Part shown: positions 27,845-38,962 of the stretch, one piece after another
How the letters are laid out: each line of letters starts with the position of its first letter
Numbering within the stretch: position 1 is the stretch's first letter
From: Azospirillum lipoferum
GTDB lineage: Bacteria; Pseudomonadota; Alphaproteobacteria; Azospirillales; Azospirillaceae
Assembly (NCBI RefSeq): GCF_024170005.1
Contig: NZ_JALJXJ010000002.1
Location: 310,001-374,000 of the forward strand
Reading direction: 5' to 3'
Length of the DNA stretch: 64,000 bases
Notes under the pieces: model-generated
Seen by the model: the letters and a program-made list of their open reading frames with translations, nothing else
What the model was told of the DNA's origin: nothing
Database searches by the model: none
Made by a program: the position numbers and the translations under genes

Positions 27845-28650
27845 GTGTGGACGGCGCATCATCCGGGACGATGCGCGTGACCGTCCTTGGCTGCGGCGGG
27901 TCGCGCGGCGTGCCGGCGATCGCCGGTGTTCCCGGTGGCCAATGGGGCCGCTGCGATCCCGCCAATCGCAAGAACCGCCGCATGCGCCCGTCGGTTCTGG
28001 TGGAGAGCGGCAGCGTCTCGGTTCTGGTCGACACCTCCCCCGACCTGCGGCAGCAGTTGCTGGACAGCGGCTGTGCGCGGCTGGATGCCGTGCTGTGGAC
28101 GCACCAGCATGCCGACCATTGCCACGGCATCGACGAAGTCCGCGAGATCTGCCGGCAGATGCATGCGCCGATTGACGCCTATGGCTGGGACGAGCATCTG
28201 CGCGACATCGAGACGCGCTTTCCCTACTGTTTCGATCCACTGCCGGAGGGCTATCCCTTCTACCGTCCGGTGCTGAAGGCGCACCGCATCGACGGGCCGT
28301 TCAGCGTGAAGGGGCTGGGGATCACGCCGTTCGAGCAGGACCACGGCTATATGCGGACGGTCGGCTACCGGTTCGGCAGCTTCGCCTATTCGACCGACGT
28401 GGTGCGGCTGGACGACCGCGCGTTCGAGGCGCTGGCGGGGGTCGATACCTGGATGGTCGACTGCGGCCGGATCGAGCCGCCGCATCCGGTGCACGCGCAC
28501 TTGGCGCTGACGCTGGAATGGATCGAACGGGTGAAGCCGCGCCGGGCCTACCTGACCCACATGGACAACACGATGGACTACGACAGCCTGCGGCGGATCC
28601 TGCCGGCGGGGGTCGAGCCGGCTTACGACGGGCTGGTGATCGAGGTATAG
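27841..28650 (+). CDS. MBL-fold metallohydrolase (PhnP-like)
   Basis: 269 residues, starting at the ATGA overlap with the TatD gene. A metallo-beta-lactamase fold: LGCGGSRGVPAIAG at the N terminus, the metal site THQHADHCHGID, further ligands in EQDHGYMRTVGYRFG and STDVV, and YLTHMDNTMDYD near the end. The closest known relatives are cyclic phosphodiesterases of the PhnP type and other small RNase Z-like hydrolases. The tmk-holB-metG-tatD-MBL order recurs in alphaproteobacteria, suggesting a housekeeping nucleotide or phosphodiester repair role. Confidence 0.9.
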   Translation: MSVDGASSGTMRVTVLGCGGSRGVPAIAGVPGGQWGRCDPANRKNRRMRPSVLVESGSVSVLVDTSPDLRQQLLDSGCARLDAVLWTHQHADHCHGIDEVREICRQMHAPIDAYGWDEHLRDIETRFPYCFDPLPEGYPFYRPVLKAHRIDGPFSVKGLGITPFEQDHGYMRTVGYRFGSFAYSTDVVRLDDRAFEALAGVDTWMVDCGRIEPPHPVHAHLALTLEWIERVKPRRAYLTHMDNTMDYDSLRRILPAGVEPAYDGLVIEV

Positions 28651-28659
28651 AACTCACGA

Positions 28660-28686
28660 GGGAGGGGCAAGATGCCTGCCCCTCCC
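28660..28686. terminator. Stem-loop between converging MBL and TRAP genes
   Basis: gggaggggca (28660-28669) and tgcccctccc (28677-28686) form a perfect 10-bp stem with a 7-base loop. No clear U run on either strand, so efficient termination is uncertain. Confidence 0.6.
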
Positions 28687-28696
28687 AAGAGGTTGC

Positions 28697-30364
<1,668 letters not shown>

Positions 30365-31552
30365 ATGACCGAGGCAGCCATGAAAAGCGGGAGTGCGGCG
30401 GAGACCGGGACCGAGACGGCTGCGCGCGACCTGCGGCTGGATTTCTTCCGCGGACTGGCCCTGTGGTTCATTTTCGTGAACCACATCCCCGCCAACCAGA
30501 TCTCCTGGGCCACCCCGCGCAATTTCGGGCTGAGCGACGCCACGGAAATTTTCGTCTTCATCTCCGGCTACACCGCGGCGCTGGTCTATGGCCGGACGCT
30601 GGACCGGCAGGGCATGCCGATGGCGGCGGCACAGGTGCTGCACCGCTGCTGGACGCTGTACGCCACCTACATCATCCTGTTCTTCGCCTACACCGCCCAG
30701 ATCGCCTACACCGCCCGCGCCTTCGACAGTCCGCTGTTCGCGGAGGAAATGGGCATCGCCGGCTATTTCCAGGACCCCGTCACCGCGCTGACCCAGGCCA
30801 TCCTGCTGAAGTTCCGGCCGGCCAACCTGGACGTGCTGCCGCTCTACATCGTGCTTCTGCTGGCCTTCCCGCTGCTGCTGCCGGCCCTGCGCCGCCGGCC
30901 GCTGGGGGTGCTGGCGGGGTCCGGAGCGCTCTATCTGGCGGCGCGGCAATGGGGGTGGAACCTGCCGACCTACCCGGACGGCGGTGTCTGGTACTTCAAC
31001 CCCTTCACCTGGCAGTTCCTGTTCCTGCTGGGCGCCTCGCTGCAATTCCAGCCGGATCTGCGGGCCATGCTGACCCGCTTCCGCCGGCCGGTGGCGGTCG
31101 TCGCCGGGGTGGTGCTGCTGGCCAGCCTGTTCCTGACGCTGTCCTGGAAATCCGCCCCGCTGCACGCGCTGATCCCGGTGTGGCTGACCGAGATCCTCTA
31201 CCCCATCAGCAAGACCGACCTCGACCCGCTGCGCCTGCTGCATTTCTTCGCGCTGGCCTATCTGGTGCTGTGGCTGGTGCCGGTGGGGGCGTCCTGGCTG
31301 CGCGGACCGCTGGCCGCTCCGGTGCTCGCCTGCGGCAGGCAGTCGTTGAACGTGTTCTGCCTGGGGGTGCTGCTGTCCTTCGCCGGACAGACCGTGCTCG
31401 TCCATGTCAGCGGCTCGCTTTCCGCCCAGTTCCTTGTTACCGTGCTCGGCATCGCCGCGATGGTGCTGATGGCGTCTTTCCTGAACTGGTACCAGTCGGC
31501 GGAGCGGTCGCGGCGTCACAAGGTCGCCGCGACCACTAAGATAAACACTTGA
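30365..31552 (+). CDS. opgC: OpgC-like membrane protein (acyltransferase of periplasmic glucans)
   Basis: 395 residues from the ATG at 30365; in-frame GTG 30323 and ATG 30329 are alternatives and no start has a good ribosome site. It has about ten hydrophobic segments. The N-terminal part carries the family landmarks LRLDFFRGLALWFIFVNHIP (Arg, Asp and His of the acyltransferase-3-like site) and NFGLSDATEIFVFISGY. OpgC transfers succinyl groups to osmoregulated periplasmic glucans in other proteobacteria; its paralogues may act on other glycans. It heads an operon with two secreted SGNH-fold proteins (8-base gap, then an overlap), so a shared role in adding or removing acyl groups on a glycan is inferred. 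Confidence 0.85.
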   Translation: MTEAAMKSGSAAETGTETAARDLRLDFFRGLALWFIFVNHIPANQISWATPRNFGLSDATEIFVFISGYTAALVYGRTLDRQGMPMAAAQVLHRCWTLYATYIILFFAYTAQIAYTARAFDSPLFAEEMGIAGYFQDPVTALTQAILLKFRPANLDVLPLYIVLLLAFPLLLPALRRRPLGVLAGSGALYLAARQWGWNLPTYPDGGVWYFNPFTWQFLFLLGASLQFQPDLRAMLTRFRRPVAVVAGVVLLASLFLTLSWKSAPLHALIPVWLTEILYPISKTDLDPLRLLHFFALAYLVLWLVPVGASWLRGPLAAPVLACGRQSLNVFCLGVLLSFAGQTVLVHVSGSLSAQFLVTVLGIAAMVLMASFLNWYQSAERSRRHKVAATTKINT

Positions 31553-31559
31553 GGGCGGC

Positions 31560-32381
31560 ATGGCGCAAAGAGGCGCGCGAGGGCGGGCGTTCGGGCGAAT
31601 GCTGACGGTCACGGCGATCCTGCTGGCGGCCGCGCTGTTCGCGTCCCCGGATCGCGCACTCGCTGCTCCAACCCTGGCCGCCTCCGTCGATCCCGCCTGC
31701 GCCGTGCCGGAGTCCGTCCTGGCTCCCGGCGGCGGGCTGCCGCGGGTGTCGGCGCAGCTGGCCGCCGGCCGGCCGCTGTCGGTGCTGGTCGTCCATTCCG
31801 CCAAATCGGCGCCCAAGCCAGGCATCGTCAGCTATCCCGCCCGGCTGGAGGGCGAGCTGAGGCTCCGCCTGCCCGGCCACGAGGTCAGCACCGCCGTGCT
31901 GAGCCTTCCCGGCGAAGCCGCCCCCGCCATGGTCGCTCCGCTGACCCGGGCGGTGGAGGAACAGCGGCCGGCCCTGGTCGTCTGGCAGACCGGCACGGTC
32001 GACGCCATGCGCAGCCTGGATCTGGAAAGCTTCGGCACGGCGCTCCAGTCCGGCATCGCCGAGGTGCAGCGCCGCGGCGCCGACATCGTCATCATGGATA
32101 TGCAGTACAGCATGCACACGGCGCAGCTGATCGATTTCGCGCCCTACGTGTCCTACATGTCCTGGCTGGCCCAGAGTTCCGACGTCTTCCATTTCCCCCG
32201 CTACGACATCATGCGGCATTGGGTGGAGGATGGCCGGGTCGATTTCGCCGACGAATCGGACGAGGCGAAGCGACGCTCTTATGAATTCGTTCACCAATGC
32301 ATCGGACAATTGCTGGCGCAAAGCGTCGCGGCGATGATCGATCCCCTGTCGATCGGCCGACGCACCGGAGCGAGCAATTGA
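31560..32381 (+). CDS. Secreted SGNH-fold protein lacking catalytic residues (pseudo-hydrolase)
   Basis: 273 residues with a signal peptide to about residue 36 (RALAAP). It aligns along its length with the active-looking SGNH protein encoded next: YPARLEGEL against YPARLDHYL, LVVWQTG against LVIWQIG, DIVIMDMQYS against DVVLMDLQYA. The catalytic positions are changed. The nucleophile Ser is Ala81 (HSAKS against GSSST), the block II Gly is missing, the block III Asn is Val147, and the Asp-x-x-His near the C terminus is absent. It is therefore probably not a hydrolase; a binding or regulatory partner of the neighbouring enzymes is inferred. Preceded by GAGGGC; its TGA overlaps the next start as TTGA. 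Confidence 0.8.
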   Translation: MAQRGARGRAFGRMLTVTAILLAAALFASPDRALAAPTLAASVDPACAVPESVLAPGGGLPRVSAQLAAGRPLSVLVVHSAKSAPKPGIVSYPARLEGELRLRLPGHEVSTAVLSLPGEAAPAMVAPLTRAVEEQRPALVVWQTGTVDAMRSLDLESFGTALQSGIAEVQRRGADIVIMDMQYSMHTAQLIDFAPYVSYMSWLAQSSDVFHFPRYDIMRHWVEDGRVDFADESDEAKRRSYEFVHQCIGQLLAQSVAAMIDPLSIGRRTGASN

Positions 32382-33160
32382 GGTCTGCCCTGTCGTCCGC
32401 CGTCCGCATCCTGTCGCTGATCACCGCCCTCACCCTTTCCGTTCCGGCCTTCGCCGCCGAACCCGCGGGGTCGCCGAGCTGCCAGTTGCCGCGTGGCGTC
32501 TCGGCGCTGTCGGTGCCCCTGCCGCAGCTGTCGCAGCGCATCGCGACGGGCGCGCCGATCCGGATCGTCGCCATCGGTTCCTCCTCCACCGCCGGGGCGG
32601 GGGCGAGTTCGCCGGACAAGGCCTATCCGGCCCGGCTCGACCATTACCTGAGCGAGCGGTTCCGCAACGCCGACATCGCAGTGCTGAACCGCGGCATCAA
32701 CGGCGAGACCGACGACCAGACCGAAAAGCGGATCGAGGCCGACGCGCTGGGCACCAAGCCCGATCTGGTGATCTGGCAGATCGGCGCCAACACGGTGCTG
32801 CGCGACGGCGACCAGGGCCTGAGCGAGCGCTCGGTGCGCCGGGGCGTGGCGCGGCTGCGCGCCGCCGGGGTCGACGTGGTGCTGATGGACCTGCAATACG
32901 CCCCGAAGATGCTGGAGAAGACCGGCGTCGCCCCGATGCTGACCCGCATCGCCGCGATCGCCAGCGACAACCATGTCGGACTGTTCCACCGCTTCGACGT
33001 GATGCGGTCGCTGGTGGAAACCCGCGGAATGACCATGGCCGACCTGATCGGGCCGGACGGCGTCCACCAGAACGACGGCGGATACGACTGTGTCGCCCGC
33101 ATGCTGGCAGCCGGCATCGAGGACGCGGTGAGCGTCCACAACAGCGGGCTTCAGCGGTAG
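32378..33160 (+). CDS. Secreted SGNH/GDSL hydrolase
   Basis: 260 residues if started at the TTG at 32378, which overlaps the previous stop and has GGAG 7 bases upstream. The signal peptide ends near AFAAEP. The SGNH blocks are complete: VAIGSSSTAG (Ser69 nucleophile), RGINGE (Gly106), IGANTV (Asn138) and DGVH (Asp227, His230). Such enzymes hydrolyse or transfer acyl esters in the periplasm. With the OpgC-like membrane protein upstream it may place or remove acyl groups on a glucan or other surface glycan. The substrate is not known. A REP-like palindrome follows. Confidence 0.87.
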   Translation: MRSALSSAVRILSLITALTLSVPAFAAEPAGSPSCQLPRGVSALSVPLPQLSQRIATGAPIRIVAIGSSSTAGAGASSPDKAYPARLDHYLSERFRNADIAVLNRGINGETDDQTEKRIEADALGTKPDLVIWQIGANTVLRDGDQGLSERSVRRGVARLRAAGVDVVLMDLQYAPKMLEKTGVAPMLTRIAAIASDNHVGLFHRFDVMRSLVETRGMTMADLIGPDGVHQNDGGYDCVARMLAAGIEDAVSVHNSGLQR

Positions 33161-33170
33161 GGGGTATTCT

Positions 33171-33193
33171 CCCTCTCCCCCCCGGGGAGAGGG
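33171..33193. repeat. REP-like palindrome at a convergent junction
   Basis: ccctctcccc (33171-33180), ccc loop, ggggagaggg (33184-33193). It is identical over 23 bases to copy 1 at 10605-10627. It lies between the SGNH gene and the converging YkgJ-type gene. Confidence 0.85.
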
Positions 33194-33197
33194 GACT

Positions 33198-33581
33198 TTA
33201 CCGCTGCATCATCGCGCTTTCCTTGCCGCAGAGGAAAAACACCTTCGAATAGGCCTTCAGCAGGGCGTCGGTCAGGGCCTGCACCTCGGGGCTGCCCATC
33301 GCGCGCGGCTTGGCGGGGTCGACATGCAGGACGCAGCTGTCCTTCACGTCGTTGAAGGCGGCCAGCGCGTGGATGCGGTCGGGGCGGAACTCGTCGGGGA
33401 AATTCTCGTCCATCAGCCAGAAGCACTGGAAGTTCCGGCAGGATTGCGGCCGTTCCTCGTAGATCGAGCAGCCCTTGCCCTGGTCGCAGGACGCGCACCA
33501 CTTCGCCGAGGGCTTCTTCAGCTCCGGCACGCCCATCAGCTTGCAACAGAGGGTGCATTCACCGCAGTTGCGGTCCGACAT
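33198..33581 (-). CDS. YkgJ-family cysteine-cluster protein
   Basis: 127 residues from the ATG at 33581, with GGAG 8 bases upstream. It has the CxxCxxCC pattern (NCGECTLCCKL) near the N terminus, then WCASCDQGKGCSIYEERPQSCRNFQCFWL, the usual metal- or Fe-S-binding arrangement of the YkgJ/UPF0153 group. The last part has no known motif apart from a further Cys (FFLCGKES). The function of the family is not established; some members are linked to protein modification or metal handling. Single leftward gene. Confidence 0.87.
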   Translation of the reverse strand: MSDRNCGECTLCCKLMGVPELKKPSAKWCASCDQGKGCSIYEERPQSCRNFQCFWLMDENFPDEFRPDRIHALAAFNDVKDSCVLHVDPAKPRAMGSPEVQALTDALLKAYSKVFFLCGKESAMMQR

Positions 33582-33616
33582 CACGCAAACTCCAAATAAC
33601 GACGGCTTGCAACGGC

Positions 33617-35749
33617 TTACACCGGTGCTGGCAGGGCAATGTGCGCGTCCTCGGCGATCAGCAGACGTTCGATCACCTCCGGCAGGGCCGGGCGGGCGAA
33701 GTGATAGCCTTGGGCGTATTTGCACTGACCGCGCAGATACACCGCTTCGTCCGCCGTTTCCACCCCTTCCGCCACGCAATCCAGCCGCAAAATGGTGGCA
33801 AGGCCGGCGATGACCTGGACGATGGCGGCGTTGCCCTCCCCCGTCGACACCGCGCGGACGAAGCTGCGGTCGATCTTCAAAACATCCACCGGCAGCTTGT
33901 GCAGATAGGCCAGCGACGAATAGCCGGTGCCGAAATCGTCGATCGACAGGCGGACGTCCATGTCGCGCAGGCTCTGCATCAGCATCCGGCATTCGTCCGG
34001 ATCCTGGACCAGCAGGCTTTCGGTCAGCTCCAGCTTTAGGCTGGAGGGCGGGATCGGCACCGCGTCCAGCAGGTCGCGCACGGCGCCGACGATGTCGTCG
34101 TCGCGGAACTGGCGGGTGGAGACGTTGACGCTCATGAACAGGGGCACGGGCCGGGGAAATCGCGCCTGCCACGCCGCCAGCTGCCGCACCGCCTCGCCCA
34201 GCGCCCAGCGGCCCATCGGCGCGATCAGGCCGGTCTCCTCGGCCAGCGGAATGAACTCGGCAGGCGGGACGAGGCCGCGGTCGGGGTGGTTCCAGCGCAT
34301 CAGCGCCTCGAAGCCGGCGATGGCGCCGGTTTCCAGCAGGACGATGGGCTGGTAATGCAGGCAGAGCTGCCCCTGCTCCAGCGCCGCGCGCAGGTCGGCC
34401 TCCATCCGCATGGCGGCCATCGCCTGCCGGCGCAGATTGGTGTCGAACACGTCGATGCGCGCCCGCCCGCCGGTCTTGGCGCGGTACATGGCGAGGCTGG
34501 CGTCGCGCAGCATGTCCTCCGCCCGGTCGTAACCGGTCTGGCTCAGCGCCACGCCGATGGAGGCGGTCAGGACGATGTCGCGCCCCTCCTCCAGCGTGAC
34601 CGGCCGCGAAATGGCGCGGGCCATCCGCTCCGCCGCCTCCAGCGCGGCGCCGGCATCGTCCAGCTCGTCCACCAGCACGGCGAACTCGTCGGCCGACAGG
34701 CGGGCCAGCGTGTCGCCGACGCGGCGGGTCACGTCAAGGCGCTTGGCGACGATGCGCAGCACGCGGTCGCCGGCGCTGGTGCCGAGCGCGTCGTTGATCG
34801 CCTTGAAGCGGTCGAGGTCGATGATGATGGTGGCGAAGGGCCGGGCACCGGCGCGGCGGTTGCGGTCCAGCGCCTGCCCGATGCGGTCGAGCAGAAGCGT
34901 GCGGTTGGGCAGGCCGGTCATGCCGTCATGGACGGCGTTGAACAGGATCTGCTGTTCGGCCTTCTTGCGCGCGGTGATGTCGGTCATCGAGCCGGCCATG
35001 CGGACGGCGCAGCCCCTGTCGTTGCGGACAGCCAGACCGCGCACCAGCATCCACAACTCCTGCCCGGCTTTGTCGCGGATGCGGAATTCATGCTGAAGGT
35101 GGGGACGCTCGCCGGTCAGATGCAGGTTGATGGCGGTGCGCAGCCCGTCCAGGTCGCCCGGCAGCACGCGCTGGAACCATTCGTCGAGGGTGCCGCCGAT
35201 CTCGGCATCCTCGAAGCCCAGCATCGCCTTCCAGCGCGGCGAATAGTAGATCTCGCCACTGTCGATGAGCCAGTCCCACAGTCCGTCGGCCGCCCCGGCG
35301 GCGGCGAGTGCATAGCGTTCCTCGCTACGCCGCAACTCCTGTTCGGCATGCTTGCGGTCGGTGATGTCGGCGACGGAGCCGACCAGCCGGATCGGCTCGC
35401 CGGCATCATCCATCACCGCCATGCCGCGGCAAACCAGCCAGCGCCAATGCGGCCCGGCGGATGCGGCGGCATCGGCGCGGCGGACGCGGTGTTCGATCTG
35501 GAAGGGGACGGACAGCCCGACCATCTGCGCCTCGAACGAGGCATGCAGCCAGTCGACATCCTCCGGATGGACCAGCGACAGCCAGTCGTTCGGCCTGTTG
35601 GTCTCCCGGCTGGGATCGCCCGGCGGCAGCCCGAGGAACTCCTTGAAGCGGGGGGAGAGGTACAGCGTGTCGCTGCGCAGATCCCAATCCCAGACGCCTT
35701 CGGTTCCGGCCTTTTCCGCCAGCAGATATCGGTCGATGTTGGTGTTCAA
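33617..35749 (-). CDS. PAS-PAS-GGDEF-EAL protein (probable cyclic-di-GMP phosphodiesterase)
   Basis: 710 residues with a TTG start at 35749 close behind GAGGGG; no ATG lies near. Two PAS domains with PAC segments (about 5-130 and 140-265) precede a GGDEF domain (about 275-435) and an EAL domain (about 450-700). The GGDEF signature is LSADEF, so cyclase activity is probably lost. The EAL domain has FEALMRW, SVNVS, LELTES, DDFGTGYSSL, LKIDRSF and EGVET, so phosphodiesterase activity is expected. No transmembrane segments, hence cytoplasmic. PAS domains suggest regulation by redox, oxygen or a ligand. It is divergent from recO. Confidence 0.93.
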   Translation of the reverse strand: MNTNIDRYLLAEKAGTEGVWDWDLRSDTLYLSPRFKEFLGLPPGDPSRETNRPNDWLSLVHPEDVDWLHASFEAQMVGLSVPFQIEHRVRRADAAASAGPHWRWLVCRGMAVMDDAGEPIRLVGSVADITDRKHAEQELRRSEERYALAAAGAADGLWDWLIDSGEIYYSPRWKAMLGFEDAEIGGTLDEWFQRVLPGDLDGLRTAINLHLTGERPHLQHEFRIRDKAGQELWMLVRGLAVRNDRGCAVRMAGSMTDITARKKAEQQILFNAVHDGMTGLPNRTLLLDRIGQALDRNRRAGARPFATIIIDLDRFKAINDALGTSAGDRVLRIVAKRLDVTRRVGDTLARLSADEFAVLVDELDDAGAALEAAERMARAISRPVTLEEGRDIVLTASIGVALSQTGYDRAEDMLRDASLAMYRAKTGGRARIDVFDTNLRRQAMAAMRMEADLRAALEQGQLCLHYQPIVLLETGAIAGFEALMRWNHPDRGLVPPAEFIPLAEETGLIAPMGRWALGEAVRQLAAWQARFPRPVPLFMSVNVSTRQFRDDDIVGAVRDLLDAVPIPPSSLKLELTESLLVQDPDECRMLMQSLRDMDVRLSIDDFGTGYSSLAYLHKLPVDVLKIDRSFVRAVSTGEGNAAIVQVIAGLATILRLDCVAEGVETADEAVYLRGQCKYAQGYHFARPALPEVIERLLIAEDAHIALPAPV

Positions 35750-35942
35750 GACCCCTCGTCGGACCCGTAGCGGTCAGCGATTGGTGGGGCCTCCCACCGT
35801 TGAGGCTCCGATTGTAGGGTCGGTTTGGTGAAGAAACCATAAATGCTCCAAGCACGCCGTTTATCCCGGCCGTGGAGGGTTCCTTCTGCGAAATTTTTTC
35901 CTATATTAGGATAGCTCGCCACCTCATCCGAAACCGGCACCG

Positions 35943-36665
35943 ATGGATTGGTCCGATCAGGGCATCGTTCTGTCCGCCCGCCCCCAGGGGGAAGGGTCCG
36001 CCGTCGCGACCCTGCTGACGCGCGAACACGGCCGCCATGCCGGCATGGTGATGGGCGGCCGGTCGGTGCGCCAGCGCGGCACGCTGGAGCCGGGGACGCT
36101 GGTCCATGCCCGCTGGCGCGGCCGGTTGCCCGAGCATCTCGGCCATTTCACGCTGGAGCCGATGAAGGGCTATGCCGCCAACTTCTTCGACGATGCCCAG
36201 GCGCTGGCCGCCCTGATCAGCGCCTGCGCGCTGGTGGAGGCGGCCCTGCCGGAGCGGGAGGCGCACCCTGCCCTGTTCGACGGGCTGCTCGCCCTGTTCG
36301 ACCTGCTGGACGGGCCGGCCTGGGCCGAGACCTATGTGCGGTGGGAAATCGGGCTGCTGGCGGAGCTTGGATTCGGCCTCGACCTCGACCGCTGCGCGGT
36401 GTCGGGGGCCAACGACTATCTCGCCTATGTCAGCCCGCGCACCGGCCGCGCGGTGACGGCATCGGTGGGGGAACCCTATCGCGACCGGCTGCTGCCCCTG
36501 CCGGATTTCCTGGCCGGGCGCGGTGGCGGTGGGCCGGCGGCGGTGGCCGACGGGCTGCGGCTGACCGCGCATTTCCTGGAACGCCACGTGCTGAACGGGC
36601 CGCTGCCGCCCGCGCGTGAGCGCTTGAGAGAACGTTACGCGAACGCGGTAGCGCGTTCCGGCTGA
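35943..36665 (+). CDS. recO: DNA repair protein RecO
   Basis: 240 residues. RecO works with RecF and RecR to load RecA on gaps. The N-terminal OB fold is seen in DWSDQGIVLSARPQGEGSAVATLLTREHGRHAGMVMGG, followed by the helical domain with LLAELGFGLDLDRCAVSG. The Cys pairs of zinc-containing RecO are reduced to this one Cys, as in many alphaproteobacteria. The ATG at 35943 has a weak ribosome site. parC follows after 21 bases. Confidence 0.94.
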   Translation: MDWSDQGIVLSARPQGEGSAVATLLTREHGRHAGMVMGGRSVRQRGTLEPGTLVHARWRGRLPEHLGHFTLEPMKGYAANFFDDAQALAALISACALVEAALPEREAHPALFDGLLALFDLLDGPAWAETYVRWEIGLLAELGFGLDLDRCAVSGANDYLAYVSPRTGRAVTASVGEPYRDRLLPLPDFLAGRGGGGPAAVADGLRLTAHFLERHVLNGPLPPARERLRERYANAVARSG

Positions 36666-36686
36666 AGCTGCTAAACCGACCGGATC

Positions 36687-38912
36687 ATGAAGCCGCAAAA
36701 CCCTGCCTCCGAAGTTCTTGAGAAGCCGCTGGCCGATGCGCTCGGCGAGCGCTATCTCAGCTATGCGCTGTCCACCATCATGTCCCGCTCGCTGCCCGAC
36801 GTGCGCGACGGGCTGAAGCCGGTGCACAGGCGGCTGCTGTTCGCCATGAGCCAGCTCCGGCTGGAACCGACGACGCCGCCCAAGAAGTCGGCCCGCGTCG
36901 TCGGCGACGTGATCGGCAAGTTCCATCCGCACGGCGACACCTCCGTCTATGACGCGCTGGTGCGGCTGGCGCAGGACTTCTCCGTCCGCTATCCGCTGGT
37001 CGACGGCCAGGGCAATTTCGGCAACATCGACGGCGATAACGCCGCGGCGATGCGCTACACCGAAGCCCGTCTGACCGAGGTCGCCAAGGCCCTGCTGGAA
37101 GGCATCGACGAGGACGCCGTCGATTTCCGCCCGACCTATGACGGCGACGGCGACGAGCCGGCGGTGCTGCCCGCCAACTTCCCCAACCTGCTGGCCAACG
37201 GGTCGAGCGGCATCGCCGTCGGCATGGCCACCAACATCCCGCCACACAATGTCGGCGAGATCTGCGACGCGCTGCGCCACCTGATCAAGCACCGCGACGC
37301 CTCGATCGAGACGCTGGTCGGCTTCATGCCCGGCCCGGATTTCCCCACCGGCGGCGTGCTGGTCGAGTCGCGGCAGAACGTGATCGAAGCCTACCGCACC
37401 GGCCGCGGCGCCTTCCGCCTGCGCGCCCGCTGGGAGGTGGAGAAGCTGGGCCAGGGCACCTGGCAGATCGTCGTCACCGAGGTGCCCTATCAGGTGCAGA
37501 AGGCCCGGCTGGTCGAGAAGATCGCCGAGCTGCTGCTGGCCAAGAAGCTGATCCTGCTGGACGACGTCCGCGACGAATCGGCGGAGGATGTCCGTCTCGT
37601 CCTGGTGCCGAAGAACCGGAACGTGGATCCCGAGGTGCTGATGGCCTCGCTGTTCCAGGCCACCGACCTGGAGATCCGCTTCTCGCTGAACATGAATGTG
37701 CTGGGGGCCGACCATGTGCCGCGGGTGATGAACCTGCGCGAGGTTCTTCAGGCCTTCCTCGACCACCGGCATGAGGTGCTGGTCCGCCGCTCCAACCACC
37801 GGCTGAAGCAGATCGACCACCGGCTGGAGGTTCTCGGCGGCTATCTCGCCGCGTACCTGAATCTGGACGAGGTCATCCGCATCATCCGCGAGGAGGACGA
37901 GCCGAAGCAGGAGCTGATCCGCGCCTTCACGCTGACCGACGTGCAGGCCGACGCCATCCTCAACATGCGGCTGCGCAACCTGCGCAAGCTGGAGGAGATG
38001 GAGATCCGGCGCGAGCACGAGACGCTGACCAAGGAAAAGAACGGCCTGCTGGAGCTGCTGGGCGACGAGACCCTGCGCTGGAAGCGGATCGCCGAGGGCG
38101 TCGCCGAGATCAAGAAGAAGTTCGGCAGCGGTGCGCTCGGCAAGCGGCGCACCGACGTGGCCGACGCGCCGACGGTGATCGAGGTGCCTCTGGACGCGCT
38201 GGTGGAGCGCGAGCCGGTGACGGTCATCTGCTCCGCCAAGGGCTGGATCCGTACGGTGCGCGGCCATCTGACCGATGCCGAGGCGGAGGACGTGAAGTAC
38301 AAGGACGGCGACACGCGCGGCTTCATCGAGCGGTGCGAGACGACCGACAAGCTTCTGGTCTTCGCCAGCAACGGCAAGTTCTTCACCATCGGCGTCGACA
38401 AGCTGCCGCGTGGCCGCGGCTTCGGCGAGCCGGTCCGGCTGATGATCGACCTCGGCAACGACGTCGACATCGTCGACCTGTTCCGCCACCAGCCCGGCCG
38501 CACCCTGCTGGTGGTGTCGGAGGACGGCCGCGGCTTCCGCGTCGAGGAAGCCGAGGTGCTGGCCCAGACCCGCGCCGGCAAGCAGGTTCTGAACCTGGAG
38601 GACGGCAAGTCGGCCCGCATCTGCCAGCCGGCGACCGGCGACACGCTCGCCATCATCGGCAACAACCGCAAGATGCTGGTCTTCCCGCTGGAGCAGGTGC
38701 CGGTGATGACCCGCGGCAAGGGCGTCCAGCTTCAGAAATACAAGGACGCCAGCGTCGCCGACGTGAAGACCTTCACGCTGGCCGATGGCCTGAGCTGGAA
38801 GAACGGCGAGCGGAACTTCGTCGTCACCGACCTGACCGGCTGGATGGGCGACCGCGCCGGTCAGGGCAAGATGCCGCCGAACGGGTTCCCGAAGAACAAC
38901 CGGTTCATGTGA
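36687..38912 (+). CDS. parC: DNA topoisomerase IV subunit A
   Basis: 741 residues, matching ParC length in alphaproteobacteria. It decatenates daughter chromosomes with ParE. The catalytic Tyr is Tyr124 in AMRYTEARL. The quinolone-resistance region reads [13 protein letters not shown], with Thr at the GyrA Ser83 position and Asp at the Asp87 position. The C-terminal beta-pinwheel starts after about residue 490 and lacks the GyrA box. No parE in the window. The downstream palindrome at 38929 probably acts on both converging transcripts. Confidence 0.96.
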   Translation: MKPQNPASEVLEKPLADALGERYLSYALSTIMSRSLPDVRDGLKPVHRRLLFAMSQLRLEPTTPPKKSARVVGDVIGKFHPHGDTSVYDALVRLAQDFSVRYPLVDGQGNFGNIDGDNAAAMRYTEARLTEVAKALLEGIDEDAVDFRPTYDGDGDEPAVLPANFPNLLANGSSGIAVGMATNIPPHNVGEICDALRHLIKHRDASIETLVGFMPGPDFPTGGVLVESRQNVIEAYRTGRGAFRLRARWEVEKLGQGTWQIVVTEVPYQVQKARLVEKIAELLLAKKLILLDDVRDESAEDVRLVLVPKNRNVDPEVLMASLFQATDLEIRFSLNMNVLGADHVPRVMNLREVLQAFLDHRHEVLVRRSNHRLKQIDHRLEVLGGYLAAYLNLDEVIRIIREEDEPKQELIRAFTLTDVQADAILNMRLRNLRKLEEMEIRREHETLTKEKNGLLELLGDETLRWKRIAEGVAEIKKKFGSGALGKRRTDVADAPTVIEVPLDALVEREPVTVICSAKGWIRTVRGHLTDAEAEDVKYKDGDTRGFIERCETTDKLLVFASNGKFFTIGVDKLPRGRGFGEPVRLMIDLGNDVDIVDLFRHQPGRTLLVVSEDGRGFRVEEAEVLAQTRAGKQVLNLEDGKSARICQPATGDTLAIIGNNRKMLVFPLEQVPVMTRGKGVQLQKYKDASVADVKTFTLADGLSWKNGERNFVVTDLTGWMGDRAGQGKMPPNGFPKNNRFM

Positions 38913-38928
38913 GTAAATAACAGAACAT

Positions 38929-38952
38929 CCCCTCTCCCCCCGGGGAGAGGGG
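38929..38952. repeat. REP-like palindrome between parC and motE
   Basis: cccctctcccc (38929-38939) and ggggagagggg (38942-38952) around a 2-base loop. Same family as the elements at 10605 and 33171. It sits 10 bases from the stop of motE and 17 from the stop of parC, which converge. Confidence 0.85.
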
Positions 38953-38962
38953 ATAACCACCC

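Noticed and set aside
24179..28240. Leftward 1353-codon open frame
   Set aside because: Antisense to tmk, holB, metG and tatD, which are certain genes; no ribosome site or domain.
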